64,000 nt of DNA. Source: Flavobacterium sp. TR2. Its GTDB lineage: Bacteria > Bacteroidota > Bacteroidia > Flavobacteriales > Flavobacteriaceae. The position numbers were made by a program, and so were the translations under genes. Of this stretch, positions 1-8,152 are shown in pieces (the first letter of the stretch is position 1; each line of letters opens with the position of its first letter). The notes beneath the pieces were generated by a model. The model was not told the origin of the DNA. It worked only from the letters and a program-made list of their open reading frames with translations, and made no database searches. The stretch covers positions 3,534,001 to 3,598,000 of the forward strand of contig NZ_CP104307.1 in assembly GCF_025252405.1 (NCBI RefSeq). Direction: 5' to 3'.

Positions 1-1
1 T

Positions 2-466
2 TTTGAAAGTGGTGCAAGTCAGGTTACAGGTGGAAGTATTGCCGTAAAAAACAGAGCGATTTTTGAAAAATGGATTTCAGAATATGGTTCAGATAAAATT
101 ATTTTAGGCGCTGACGCCAAAGATGAAAAAATTGCCGTTTCTGGTTGGCTGGAAGAGTCAAATGAAGATTTGATTCCGTTCATTCAAAATTATCAAAAAC
201 AAGGGATTCAGTACGTTATCTGCACGGATATTGCCAAAGACGGAATGCTTCAGGGGCCAAGTTTTGATTTGTACGGTAAAATTTTGGAAAACTGTAATGA
301 CAAATCAAGTGGAGCCGAGATTAAACTAATCGCTTCTGGCGGAATTTCAACTTTCGATGAATTACCAAAACTTGCAGAATTAGGCTGTGAAGGAACAATT
401 ATCGGAAAAGCGATTTACGAAGGAAGAATTACTTTGAAACAACTTGAGAATTATATAATTAGATAA
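2..466 (+). CDS. hisA: HisA (ProFAR isomerase), 3' part only
   Basis: Phosphoribosylformimino-5-aminoimidazole carboxamide ribotide isomerase, a cytoplasmic (beta/alpha)8 barrel enzyme of histidine biosynthesis. The reading frame is open from base 2, so the gene starts before the window. About 154 residues are present of the roughly 240 usual for the family. The visible part holds the barrel strands with the second catalytic aspartate region ([10 protein letters not shown]) and the phosphate-binding segments SGGIS and [11 protein letters not shown]. It is followed by hisF and hisIE in the usual order, so this is the end of a his operon. An internal ATG at 170 is not a real start. Confidence 0.95.
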   Translation, partial: FESGASQVTGGSIAVKNRAIFEKWISEYGSDKIILGADAKDEKIAVSGWLEESNEDLIPFIQNYQKQGIQYVICTDIAKDGMLQGPSFDLYGKILENCNDKSSGAEIKLIASGGISTFDELPKLAELGCEGTIIGKAIYEGRITLKQLENYIIR

Positions 467-472
467 TGAGTT

Positions 473-514
473 AATTAGATAATTAATTTAGCAAACGCAT
501 AGAATTATCTAATT
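473..514. repeat. Short inverted repeat between hisA and hisF
   Basis: A perfect 12-base inverted repeat (arms 473-484 and 503-514, AATTAGATAATT type) lies in the 78-base gap between hisA and hisF. The whole gap is built from variations of TTAATTAGATAATTA. There is no T-run, so it is not an obvious terminator. It resembles the other low-complexity palindromic inserts found between genes in this window. Confidence 0.5.
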
Positions 515-544
515 GACTAATTATCAAATTAACACATTAAATAA

Positions 545-1300
545 ATGTTAGCAAAAAGAATCATACCTTGCTTAGATATAAAAAACGGAAGAACCGTAAA
601 AGGCGTTAATTTCGTTGACTTGCGTGATGCAGGCGACCCTGTGGAATTAGCTGAAATCTATTCAGCAGAAGGAGCAGATGAATTGGTTTTTCTGGATATT
701 TCGGCAACGGAAGAAAGACGTAAAACGCTGGTAAACATGGTGCGAAGTGTGGCGGAGAAAATCAATATTCCGTTTACGGTTGGTGGCGGAATTTCGTCTG
801 TTGAAGATGTTGAAATTTTGCTGAACAACGGAGCTGACAAAGTTTCGATAAATTCATCGGCTGTAAAAAATCCACAGTTGATAAACGATTTGGCGCAGAA
901 ATTTGGAAGTCAATGCGTTGTTGTTGCCATCGACGCCAAACAAATCGAAGGGCAATGGATTGTACATTTGGTTGGCGGAAAAGTTCCAACAGAGTTGAAT
1001 TTATTTGACTGGGCTGTAGAAGTTGCAGAACGAGGTGCCGGCGAAATACTATTCACATCAATGGATAACGACGGAACCAAAAATGGTTTTGCAAACGAAG
1101 CTTTGGCGAAGCTGTCAGAATTAATAAATATTCCGATCATTGCTTCTGGAGGTGCTGGAAATATACAGCATTTTGTTGATTCATTCAAAGTCGGAAAAGC
1201 CGATGCAGCTTTAGCAGCGAGTGTTTTTCACTTTAAAGAAATCGAAATCAAAGCGCTGAAAGAAGAACTTAGAGGGAATGGAATTGAGGTTAGACTTTGA
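545..1300 (+). CDS. hisF: Imidazole glycerol phosphate synthase cyclase subunit HisF
   Basis: The cyclase subunit converts PRFAR and the ammonia delivered by HisH into imidazole glycerol phosphate and AICAR. At 251 residues it has normal family length. The N-terminus has the family signature [17 protein letters not shown] with the first catalytic Asp at about residue 11. The second catalytic Asp lies in VVAIDAKQ near residue 130. Phosphate-binding loops are GGGISS and ASGGAGN. The ATG at 545 follows hisA by 78 bases and hisIE follows 100 bases later, consistent with co-transcription. Confidence 0.98.
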   Translation: MLAKRIIPCLDIKNGRTVKGVNFVDLRDAGDPVELAEIYSAEGADELVFLDISATEERRKTLVNMVRSVAEKINIPFTVGGGISSVEDVEILLNNGADKVSINSSAVKNPQLINDLAQKFGSQCVVVAIDAKQIEGQWIVHLVGGKVPTELNLFDWAVEVAERGAGEILFTSMDNDGTKNGFANEALAKLSELINIPIIASGGAGNIQHFVDSFKVGKADAALAASVFHFKEIEIKALKEELRGNGIEVRL

Positions 1301-1400
1301 AAGAAGGAAGAAGCAAGAAATAAGAAGAGAGAATAGATTAAATCTAAAATAACAAGAATTCAGAGAATCTAAAATCTGAATTCTAAATTCTAAAATTAAA
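1301..1400. repeat. Low-complexity repeat insert between hisF and hisIE
   Basis: The 100-base gap is made of degenerate AGAATCTAAAATCTGAATTCTAAATTCTAAAAT units (densest at 1355-1400) that can fold on themselves around GAATTC. No gene or promoter is recognised. It looks like one of several intergenic simple-repeat families in this genome. Confidence 0.4.
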
Positions 1401-1997
1401 ATGGAAATTGATATCAAAAGCGCACACGGATTAATTCCAGCAATTATTCAGGATTCAGAAACAAAAAATGTTCTGATGTTGGGTTATATGAACGAAGAAT
1501 CGCTTCAAAAGACAATAGAAACTCAAAAAGTGACTTTTTACAGCCGTTCCAAACAAAGACTTTGGACAAAAGGCGAGGAGAGTGGCAACTTTTTGAATTT
1601 AGTCGATATAAAAAACGACTGCGATAGCGATACGCTTTTAATTCAGGCAAAACCTGTCGGGCCAACGTGTCATACGGGCGCAGATACTTGCTGGCAGGAA
1701 CCAAATGATGCGAATTACGGTTTTATTTCGCAATTGGAGAATACCATTAAAATGCGTAGAGAAAATGCAGATTCTGAGAAGAGTTATGTAGCGTCATTAT
1801 TCGAAAAAGGAATCAATAAAATTGCTCAAAAAGTGGGTGAAGAGGCTGTAGAAGTAGTTATTGAAGCAAAAGATGACAACGACGATTTGTTCCTTAGCGA
1901 AAGCGCCGATTTACTATTTCATTACCTGATCTTATTGCAGGCAAAAGGTTTTCAGTTAAATGATGTTATTGAAGTTTTGAAGAAACGCCAGAAGTAG
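1401..1997 (+). CDS. hisIE: Bifunctional phosphoribosyl-AMP cyclohydrolase / phosphoribosyl-ATP pyrophosphatase
   Basis: A fusion enzyme for the second and third steps of histidine biosynthesis. Residues 1 to about 105 are the cyclohydrolase (HisI) domain, with the zinc and magnesium ligand segments SRSKQRLWTKGEESGN, DCDSDTLL and GPTCHTGADTCW. Residues from about 110 to 198 are the MazG-like pyrophosphatase (HisE) domain, with the EKxxxxxAQKVGEEAVEVVIEA helix and ESADLLFH. At 198 residues it has the normal length for the fusion. It is the last his gene here and is closed by a strong terminator. Confidence 0.97.
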   Translation: MEIDIKSAHGLIPAIIQDSETKNVLMLGYMNEESLQKTIETQKVTFYSRSKQRLWTKGEESGNFLNLVDIKNDCDSDTLLIQAKPVGPTCHTGADTCWQEPNDANYGFISQLENTIKMRRENADSEKSYVASLFEKGINKIAQKVGEEAVEVVIEAKDDNDDLFLSESADLLFHYLILLQAKGFQLNDVIEVLKKRQK

Positions 1998-2026
1998 TCT
2001 GTTAGCTCTTTCTTATGAAATAAATC

Positions 2027-2059
2027 AAATCGTATTGTGGTTCATAATACGATTTTTTT
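2027..2059 (+). terminator. Rho-independent terminator after hisIE
   Basis: A perfect 10-bp stem (2027-2036 with 2046-2055) with a 9-base loop runs into seven T residues. It closes the his operon. Confidence 0.9.
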
Positions 2060-2111
2060 ATGTCTTAATATCTAAAAAAAAAGTACTTTTAGTTTATTAA
2101 TAAGAACTTTT

Positions 2112-2711
2112 ATGAGGCTTAATTTTTGTTTAGTGTTTTTGTTTTACTCTGTGTTTAATTACGGATTTAAGAAAGATATAATGCCATATTCATTGGTTAT
2201 ATCTAAAGCTGTTTTGATTGTTGACGGAACTGTTTCTAAAGTTTCCAAAAATGAATATGAATTCACTATAAGTCAGTTCATAAAAGGGAAATCGAGTTCG
2301 AAAATTAATGTAGCAATCTGGAAAGGATGGCTATGTGATTCCAGAATTAAAGAATTAAAAAAGGGACAAAGGTTAATTTTATTTTTAGAAAGATCACCTT
2401 ATGGGAATTTTTATCCAATTAATGAAAGTACTGGAGAGTTATATGTTGATAATAATGCTTTTCTAGACATATTCTTGCCGAAAGATTTTTTAAATCCGAT
2501 AATTGTAAAGAAAGGGATTTCTATGTTCTTGGAAACGTATATGTTTTACGGAAATTTTAATGGTAGATTTTATCAAAGTATAAATTTCATGCGTAATAAG
2601 TCCATTTTCGAAGTTTATAAAATGACAAAAACTAATTCGGCTTTTAAGTTTTTAGTTGATGATGTAGAATATTTTAACCCAACAGAAGTGCATTTTTTTT
2701 CCGTAATTTAA
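2112..2711 (+). CDS. Hypothetical exported protein
   Basis: 199 residues with no family I recognise. The N-terminus (MRLNFCLVFLFYSVFNYGF) reads as a signal peptide or signal anchor without a clear lipobox. The mature part begins with a beta-rich stretch (VDGTVSKVSKNEYEFTISQFIKG) followed by LKKGQRLILFLE. That pattern recalls small OB/netrin-like exported domains, but this is a weak analogy. It stands alone between the his terminator and a convergent CBM9-like gene whose stop codon lies at 2712. Confidence 0.7.
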   Translation: MRLNFCLVFLFYSVFNYGFKKDIMPYSLVISKAVLIVDGTVSKVSKNEYEFTISQFIKGKSSSKINVAIWKGWLCDSRIKELKKGQRLILFLERSPYGNFYPINESTGELYVDNNAFLDIFLPKDFLNPIIVKKGISMFLETYMFYGNFNGRFYQSINFMRNKSIFEVYKMTKTNSAFKFLVDDVEYFNPTEVHFFSVI

Positions 2712-3410
2712 TTACTTCACAAATTCAAAAACCGTAAATTCTTGTGGCTGATGAAAACCAAACTGCAAACTTTTATAAGGCTGTAAAGCAAGATATTCGG
2801 TTGTGTTACCGTAATCAATTCTAAAAGCATTTCCTTTCCATTTTGTTCCGATTTTGGGTTTTTGGAAACCGCCATTTTCAATTTTTTCAAGGCTTGAAAA
2901 CGGAATTTTAATTTCGACCGTATAGCCTTCAGCCGTTATTTTACTTATAGATTCTAGGTCATTAATATCAAAATTCATAGAGGTATTCCATCCTCCGCAT
3001 TCTGGCGAAATGCATTTTAAAAGCAAATCATAGTGGGTAGAAAATGCATTAACTCCGATTTCTATATAATTTTGGCTGTCTCCATCAGGATCTAGAAAAA
3101 TTTCTGCTAAATCGTCTGTGTCAAAAATCTGTGAATCTTTGGCTTGCGCCTTTCCAACGATTTTAGAATCGGTGCATTTGTAAGCGACATAAAGATTTTC
3201 GTTATCCCATAAAAGCGAAACAAAAGTCTGCTGCGTGGCTTTTTCTCCTGTATTGTGAATAACAAAGGGGCCAAGAAACGGCATTTTCCATTCTGATAAA
3301 TCACCGTCAATATTAATTTTTTCTTTTGTTTTATGAACAGGAAATGTCTGGGAGTAAGTTGAGAATTGTATGGTTAAGAATAAGGCGATGATAGAAAACG
3401 GCAGTTTCAT
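2712..3410 (-). CDS. Exported CBM9-like (carbohydrate-binding family 9) protein
   Basis: 232 residues with an N-terminal signal peptide (MKLPFSIIALFLTIQFSTYSQ). The rest reads as a single CBM9/DOMON-type beta sandwich: INIDGDLSEW near the start, LLWDNENLYVAYKCTDSKI, DDLAEIFLDPDGD and YIEIGVNAF are typical segments. Such stand-alone domains are common exported proteins in Bacteroidota and usually bind sugars or haem-like ligands; the ligand here is unknown. It converges with the upstream hypothetical gene and is divergent from the M1 peptidase gene. Confidence 0.85.
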   Translation of the reverse strand: MKLPFSIIALFLTIQFSTYSQTFPVHKTKEKINIDGDLSEWKMPFLGPFVIHNTGEKATQQTFVSLLWDNENLYVAYKCTDSKIVGKAQAKDSQIFDTDDLAEIFLDPDGDSQNYIEIGVNAFSTHYDLLLKCISPECGGWNTSMNFDINDLESISKITAEGYTVEIKIPFSSLEKIENGGFQKPKIGTKWKGNAFRIDYGNTTEYLALQPYKSLQFGFHQPQEFTVFEFVK

Positions 3411-3506
3411 AGAGTTAAAATATAAATTAAAAGCTAAAATAGAGAAGAATATTTTAATAAAGTGTTGTTTTTTAATAATATAAAATAAAAAATTAACTTG
3501 AATGCT

Positions 3507-3514
3507 TACATTTG
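3507..3514 (+). promoter_or_regulatory. -7 box of the first M1 peptidase gene
   Basis: TACATTTG matches the Bacteroidota -7 consensus TAnnTTTG, 40 bases upstream of the chosen ATG. The same GAATGyTTACATTTG context occurs upstream of the paralogue (5323-5330), so the promoter was duplicated with the gene. A -33 TTG is not evident at normal spacing. Confidence 0.6.
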
Positions 3515-3554
3515 TTTAAAAACAGCAAAATATCTCACTCCAATTTTTTTAAAT

Positions 3555-5213
3555 ATGAAACATTATCTTGGAAGCATTTTAGTTGCTTTTCTAATTGGTT
3601 TTACTGTCAATGCTCAGGGACTTTTGAGCGATAAGTCTGGAAAGGTTTTTACACATCAGGATACTTTACGCGGCAGCATAACAAAGGAAAGGGCCTGGTG
3701 GAATCTGAAATATTATCATCTTGATATTAAAGTGAATCCCGCAGATAAAACTATTTCGGGAACCAATACAGTTCGTTATGAGGTTCTGACACCATACAAT
3801 CGTATGCAGATAGATCTTCAGGAACCAATGAATATTACAAAAGTAACTCAGAATGGAAAAGAACTGAAATTTGAAAGAGACGGGAATGCTTTTTTTATTA
3901 CTTTGAACGAAAATCAAAAAGTTGGCGAAACAAAAGAAATTATAGTGTCCTTTGGCGGTATTCCTAAAGAAGCTGTTGATCCGCCTTGGGATGGAGGAAT
4001 TACTTGGCGGAAAGATAAAAACGGAAAAGATTTTATTGCATCGTCTTGTCAAGGGTTAGGCGCAAGCGTATGGTGGCCTTGCAAGGATCATATGTACGAT
4101 GAAGTAGAGAATATGCTGATCAGCGTAAATGTTCCTGGGCATTTAACTGATGTTTCAAATGGAAGGCTTCAGAGCGTTAAAAAACAAAAAGATGGAACCA
4201 AAACTTTTAACTGGTATGTGGCCAATCCGATAAACAATTACGGAGTCAATATCAACATCGGGGATTATGTCAATTTTACAGAAAAATTTAAAGGAGAAAA
4301 AGGCAATTTAGACTGCAGTTACTATGTTTTGAGAGACAATTTAGCCATTGCCAAAGAACATTTTAAAGACGCGCCAAAGATGCTGAAAGCGCTTGAAAAT
4401 TGGTTTGGACCATATCCATTCTACGAAGACAGCTATAAATTGGTCGAAGCGCCTTATTTGGGTATGGAACACCAAAGTTCTGTAACTTATGGGAACGAGT
4501 TTAAAAATGGCTATTTGGGTCATGATATGAGCAGAACAGGTTGGGGGCTAAAATTTGATTATATCATTATTCACGAATCTGGACACGAATGGTTTGCTAA
4601 TAATATCACCTACAAGGATATGGCCGATATGTGGATTCATGAAAGTTTTACAACTTATTCTGAGAGCCTTTTTCTTGAATATTATTACGGCAAAGATGCT
4701 GCTGCGGCATATATTATCGGGCAAAGAAAATTAATTAGCAATGATATTCCAATTATTGGCATTTACGATGTTAACCAAGAAGGTTCTGGCGATATGTATC
4801 CCAAAGGAGCCAATATGCTGCATACCATCCGTCAGCTTGTAAATGACGATGCAAAATGGAAAAATATCCTAAGGGGCTTAAATAGCACTTTTTACCATAA
4901 AACCGTTGGCACAAAAGAAATTGAGGACTATATGAGTAAAGAATCAGGAATCGATTTAAGCAATGTTTTCAATCAGTATTTAAGAACGAACCAAGTGCCA
5001 ACTTTTGAGTATTTTTTCTATAACCAAAAGTTAGGATATCACTGGATCAATTGCACGCCCAAATTCAATATGCCTTTAAAGGTAAAAATAAATGGTGTCG
5101 AAACTTGGCTTAAACCTAAAAAGGAATGGCAAGAATTAGATGTTAAAAGCGATAAGCCAACGCTTGCTGTAGATAAAAACTTTTATATTATTACGTCTGA
5201 TATTACAGATTAA
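3555..5213 (+). CDS. M1 family metallopeptidase (first of a tandem pair)
   Basis: A 552-residue exported zinc aminopeptidase-like enzyme. I start it at the ATG at 3555, which gives a clean signal peptide (MKHYLGSILVAFLIGFTVNAQ); an upstream TTG at 3498 would run through the promoter box. The N-terminal part is the saddle-shaped beta domain. The substrate motif reads YLGMEHQSS instead of the common GGMEN. The zinc site is HESGHEW followed 18 residues later by the third ligand in WIHESFTTY. The next gene is a close paralogue. The family removes N-terminal residues from peptides; the substrate here is unknown. Confidence 0.93.
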   Translation: MKHYLGSILVAFLIGFTVNAQGLLSDKSGKVFTHQDTLRGSITKERAWWNLKYYHLDIKVNPADKTISGTNTVRYEVLTPYNRMQIDLQEPMNITKVTQNGKELKFERDGNAFFITLNENQKVGETKEIIVSFGGIPKEAVDPPWDGGITWRKDKNGKDFIASSCQGLGASVWWPCKDHMYDEVENMLISVNVPGHLTDVSNGRLQSVKKQKDGTKTFNWYVANPINNYGVNINIGDYVNFTEKFKGEKGNLDCSYYVLRDNLAIAKEHFKDAPKMLKALENWFGPYPFYEDSYKLVEAPYLGMEHQSSVTYGNEFKNGYLGHDMSRTGWGLKFDYIIIHESGHEWFANNITYKDMADMWIHESFTTYSESLFLEYYYGKDAAAAYIIGQRKLISNDIPIIGIYDVNQEGSGDMYPKGANMLHTIRQLVNDDAKWKNILRGLNSTFYHKTVGTKEIEDYMSKESGIDLSNVFNQYLRTNQVPTFEYFFYNQKLGYHWINCTPKFNMPLKVKINGVETWLKPKKEWQELDVKSDKPTLAVDKNFYIITSDITD

Positions 5214-5235
5214 TTCTTGTAAAAGTTTAAAAATC

Positions 5236-5278
5236 AAACCCAGTTGAATTGTTTAAGTTTCAGCTGGGTTTATTTTTT
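5236..5278 (+). terminator. Terminator after the first M1 peptidase
   Basis: A 13-bp stem with one G-T pair (5236-5248 with about 5259-5271) is followed by a T-rich run. The two paralogues are therefore probably separate transcription units. Confidence 0.85.
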
Positions 5279-5322
5279 GTTTTGACAAATCATAAAAACC
5301 TAAAATAATTAATATGAATGTT

Positions 5323-5330
5323 TACATTTG
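5323..5330 (+). promoter_or_regulatory. -7 box of the second M1 peptidase gene
   Basis: TACATTTG, identical to the box upstream of the first paralogue including most of the neighbouring bases, 47 bases before the ATG. Confidence 0.6.
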
Positions 5331-5377
5331 TTACAGATTAAATAGGTTTAAAAGCCTTTATTGCAAAATTGTAAATA

Positions 5378-7033
5378 ATGAGAAAATACTTTGGAAGCAT
5401 TCTAACTGCTTTTCTATTTGGTTTTACCGCCAACGCACAAGGACTTTTAAATAAGTCAGCAACCGTTTTTACGCATCAGGATACTTTACGCGGAAGCATC
5501 ACAAAGGAAAGAGCTTGGTGGGATTTGAAATATTATCATCTTAATGTAAAAGTTAAGCCATCTGAAAAATCAATTTCGGGATCCAATACAGTTCGTTACA
5601 CTGTTTTGACAGAAAACAACCGTATGCAGATCGATTTGCAGGAACCAATGAACATTACTAAAGTAACGCAGAGCGGCAAAGATTTGAAATTTGAAAGAGA
5701 TGGAAATGCTTTTTTTATTACTCTAAACGAAAAACAGAAAGTGGGTGATGTAAAAGAAATCGTAGTCTTCTTTGAAGGAAAACCAAAGGAAGCTGTAAGA
5801 GCTCCTTGGGACGGCGGATTTTCTTGGAAAAAAGATAAAAACGGAAAAGATTTTATTGCCACTTCTTGTCAGGGTTTAGGCGCGAGCGTGTGGTGGCCTT
5901 GCAAGGATCATATGTACGACGAAGTTGAGAATATGCTTATTAGCGTAAATGTTCCTGGTGACTTGACAGAGGTTTCTAATGGAAGACTGCAAAGCGTTAA
6001 AAAAGAAAAAGACGGAACAAAAACTTTCAACTGGTATGTTTCAAATCCGATCAATAATTATGGAGTTAACATCAATATTGGCGATTATGTGAATTTTTCA
6101 GAAGTCTTTAAAGGAGAAAAAGGAAATTTAGACTGTAATTATTATGTGTTAAAAGATAATTTGGCTTTGGCAAAAGAGCAATTTAAAGATGCTCCCAGAA
6201 TGCTGAAAGCTTTTGAAAACTGGTTTGGGCCTTATCCATTCTACGAAGACAGCTATAAATTGGTTGAAGTTCCATATTTAGGGATGGAGCACCAAAGTTC
6301 TGTAACCTACGGAAACCAGTATAAAAATGGTTATCTAGGACGAGATTTGAGCGGAACCGGTTGGGGATTAAAGTTTGACTTTATCATTATTCATGAATCT
6401 GGACACGAATGGTACGCTAACAATATTACGTACAAAGATATTGCAGATATGTGGGTTCATGAGAGTTTCACCAATTATTCAGAAAGTCTTTTTGTGGAGT
6501 ATTATTACGGAAAAGATGCTGCTGCAGAATATATAATTGGATGCAGAAAAAACATTCAAAATGATATTCCGATTATTGGACATTATGATGTAAACAATGA
6601 AGGATCTGGCGATATGTATCCAAAAGGGGCTTCGATGCTTCATATGATACGCCAGATCATCAATGATGATGCAAAATGGAAATCGATTTTAAGAGGCATG
6701 AACAAGACTTTTTATCATCAAACCGTTACAGGAAAGCAGATTCAGGATTATATGAATGAACAGTCTGGAATTAACTTCAACAGAGTTTTTGCGCAATATT
6801 TGACTACAACACAAATTCCGGTTTTTGAATATATGTTTAAAAACGGAACTTTCGGATATCATTGGACTAACTGTGTTTCTAAATTTGATATGCCGGTAAG
6901 AGTAAAATTAAATGGTGTTGAAACTTGGCTGAAGCCAACAACAGAATGGCAATCTGTAAAAACAGATAATGAAGATAGAAAACTAGAAGTAGATAAAGAT
7001 TTCTATGTAACGACTTCTAATATTGTCGAATAA
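5378..7033 (+). CDS. M1 family metallopeptidase (second of a tandem pair)
   Basis: 551 residues, collinear with and very similar to the preceding peptidase along its full length. It has its own signal peptide (ending FTANAQ), the YLGMEHQSS substrate motif and the complete zinc site HESGHEWYANN with the distal Glu in WVHESFTNY. All expected catalytic residues are kept, so both copies look active. Differences concentrate in the C-terminal third and in some surface segments, suggesting an older duplication under selection. It is followed after 22 bases by a beta-lactamase-like gene, possibly on the same transcript. Confidence 0.93.
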   Translation: MRKYFGSILTAFLFGFTANAQGLLNKSATVFTHQDTLRGSITKERAWWDLKYYHLNVKVKPSEKSISGSNTVRYTVLTENNRMQIDLQEPMNITKVTQSGKDLKFERDGNAFFITLNEKQKVGDVKEIVVFFEGKPKEAVRAPWDGGFSWKKDKNGKDFIATSCQGLGASVWWPCKDHMYDEVENMLISVNVPGDLTEVSNGRLQSVKKEKDGTKTFNWYVSNPINNYGVNINIGDYVNFSEVFKGEKGNLDCNYYVLKDNLALAKEQFKDAPRMLKAFENWFGPYPFYEDSYKLVEVPYLGMEHQSSVTYGNQYKNGYLGRDLSGTGWGLKFDFIIIHESGHEWYANNITYKDIADMWVHESFTNYSESLFVEYYYGKDAAAEYIIGCRKNIQNDIPIIGHYDVNNEGSGDMYPKGASMLHMIRQIINDDAKWKSILRGMNKTFYHQTVTGKQIQDYMNEQSGINFNRVFAQYLTTTQIPVFEYMFKNGTFGYHWTNCVSKFDMPVRVKLNGVETWLKPTTEWQSVKTDNEDRKLEVDKDFYVTTSNIVE

Positions 7034-7055
7034 GCTTTAATAATCCATCTTAAAA

Positions 7056-7913
7056 ATGACATATAAAGTATTCTTAAGTTTAACAAGCGCAATATTAATT
7101 TCTTGCCTGTCTAAGGGCACAAATAAAAATAGTGTTTTGTTAAATGCAAAAGATACTGTTATAGTTCGCCAAGATTTTAAAAAATATTTTGATTCTTGTG
7201 GTGTTACGGGTTCAATTGCTATTTATGATAACGTAAACCACAAATGGATTTTGTCTGATAAGGATGCTGACAATGCACAAACATTGCCAGCATCTACTTT
7301 TAAGATCGTTAATCTTCTTATTGCGCTTGAAACAAAAACTATAAGCAGTGAGAATGATATAGTAAAATGGGTAGGAAAAACGGATACTGTAAGGTATGGT
7401 TATAGACCTGAAATATATCATGATATGACGGTAAAGGAAGCTTTTAAAGTTTCTGCTGGATGGGTATTTGTAGAATTAGCAAAGAAAATTGGTAAGAAGA
7501 ATTACGAAAAGTATTTGCAGTTATGCAACTATGGAAATGTCAATCTCTCTCAAAAGGATAGCGATTTTTGGAACTTTGGAGATTTTGGAATTTCCCCAAT
7601 TAATCAAGTTGAATTTCTAAAGAAACTATACGATGAGAAGTTGCCGTTTTCGAGAAGAAATATTCAAATAGTGAAAAATGTAATGTTAAGCGATGAAGGT
7701 TCAGATTATAAAGTTTATTCAAAAACTGGATGGACAAGAGAAAAAGGCGTTAATATTGGTTGGTGGGTAGGCTATATTGAGAAAGAGAGTAGAAGTTATT
7801 TTTTTGCTACTAGACTTTTACAGGATAGGAAAAATAACAGGAGTGATTTTGGTAGTTGCCGAAAAGATATAACTAAAGCCGTATTTAAAGAATTACAAAT
7901 TTGTAATTTTTAA
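7056..7913 (+). CDS. Class D (OXA-type) beta-lactamase-like lipoprotein
   Basis: 285 residues. The lipobox LISC (Cys17) predicts a lipoprotein. The active-site motifs are in the family order and spacing: S80-T-F-K83 (nucleophile and carboxylatable Lys), S133-A-G135 at the SxV position, Y159-G-N161, FW at 171-172 and K223-T-G225, then GWWVGYIE. The SxV valine is replaced by Gly, which is unusual. It could be a real beta-lactamase or a penicillin-binding sensor domain; the YGN and KTG motifs favour class D beta-lactamase. It lies 22 bases after the M1 gene. Confidence 0.85.
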   Translation: MTYKVFLSLTSAILISCLSKGTNKNSVLLNAKDTVIVRQDFKKYFDSCGVTGSIAIYDNVNHKWILSDKDADNAQTLPASTFKIVNLLIALETKTISSENDIVKWVGKTDTVRYGYRPEIYHDMTVKEAFKVSAGWVFVELAKKIGKKNYEKYLQLCNYGNVNLSQKDSDFWNFGDFGISPINQVEFLKKLYDEKLPFSRRNIQIVKNVMLSDEGSDYKVYSKTGWTREKGVNIGWWVGYIEKESRSYFFATRLLQDRKNNRSDFGSCRKDITKAVFKELQICNF

Positions 7914-7930
7914 AATTTATATAAAAAAGT

Positions 7931-7975
7931 AAACTCGACAAGTTTTTAAAACCTGTCGGGTTTGTTGTTTTTAGC
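7931..7975 (+). terminator. Terminator after the class D beta-lactamase gene
   Basis: A 16-base arm (from 7931, AAACTCGACA) pairs with the arm ending near 7963, with two G-T type pairs. A T-rich stretch follows. Confidence 0.85.
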
Positions 7976-7983
7976 GTTTAGTT

Positions 7984-8084
7984 TGTCATCCTGAGGAACG
8001 AAGGATCATACTCGTAAATGAACAAAGATAGGAGAATTACTATTCAATAATTTTTAGTGTGGCCCTTCGTTCCTCAGAATGACA
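7984..8084. repeat. Palindromic intergenic repeat (GTCATCCTGAGG family)
   Basis: Left arm 7984-8004 (TGTCATCCTGAGGAACGAAG) pairs with right arm 8063-8084 across about 60 bases of loop. To my knowledge this motif is scattered in many Bacteroidota genomes as a REP-like element. It sits between two convergent transcription units. Confidence 0.75.
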
Positions 8085-8085
8085 A

Positions 8086-8125
8086 AAAGGGTTGAAAAAC
8101 TTCATTTTTCAACCCTTTTTTATTG
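8086..8125. terminator. Bidirectional terminator between convergent genes
   Basis: AAAAAGGGTTGAAAAA pairs with TTTTTCAACCCTTTTT around a 5-base loop, giving T-runs on both strands. It serves the minus-strand gene ending at 8153 and anything read from the left. Confidence 0.85.
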
Positions 8126-8152
8126 GAATTTGGAATTTCTTTATTAGAATTT

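Noticed and set aside
3498..3554. N-terminal extension of the first M1 peptidase from a TTG start
   Set aside because: It would translate the promoter box TACATTTG; the ATG at 3555 gives a proper signal peptide and aligns with the start of the paralogue.
7984..8084. Novel regulatory RNA in the GTCATCCTGAGG palindrome
   Set aside because: The motif is, as far as I know, a dispersed repeat in Bacteroidota genomes and lies between convergent genes; a terminator beside it explains transcription ends.
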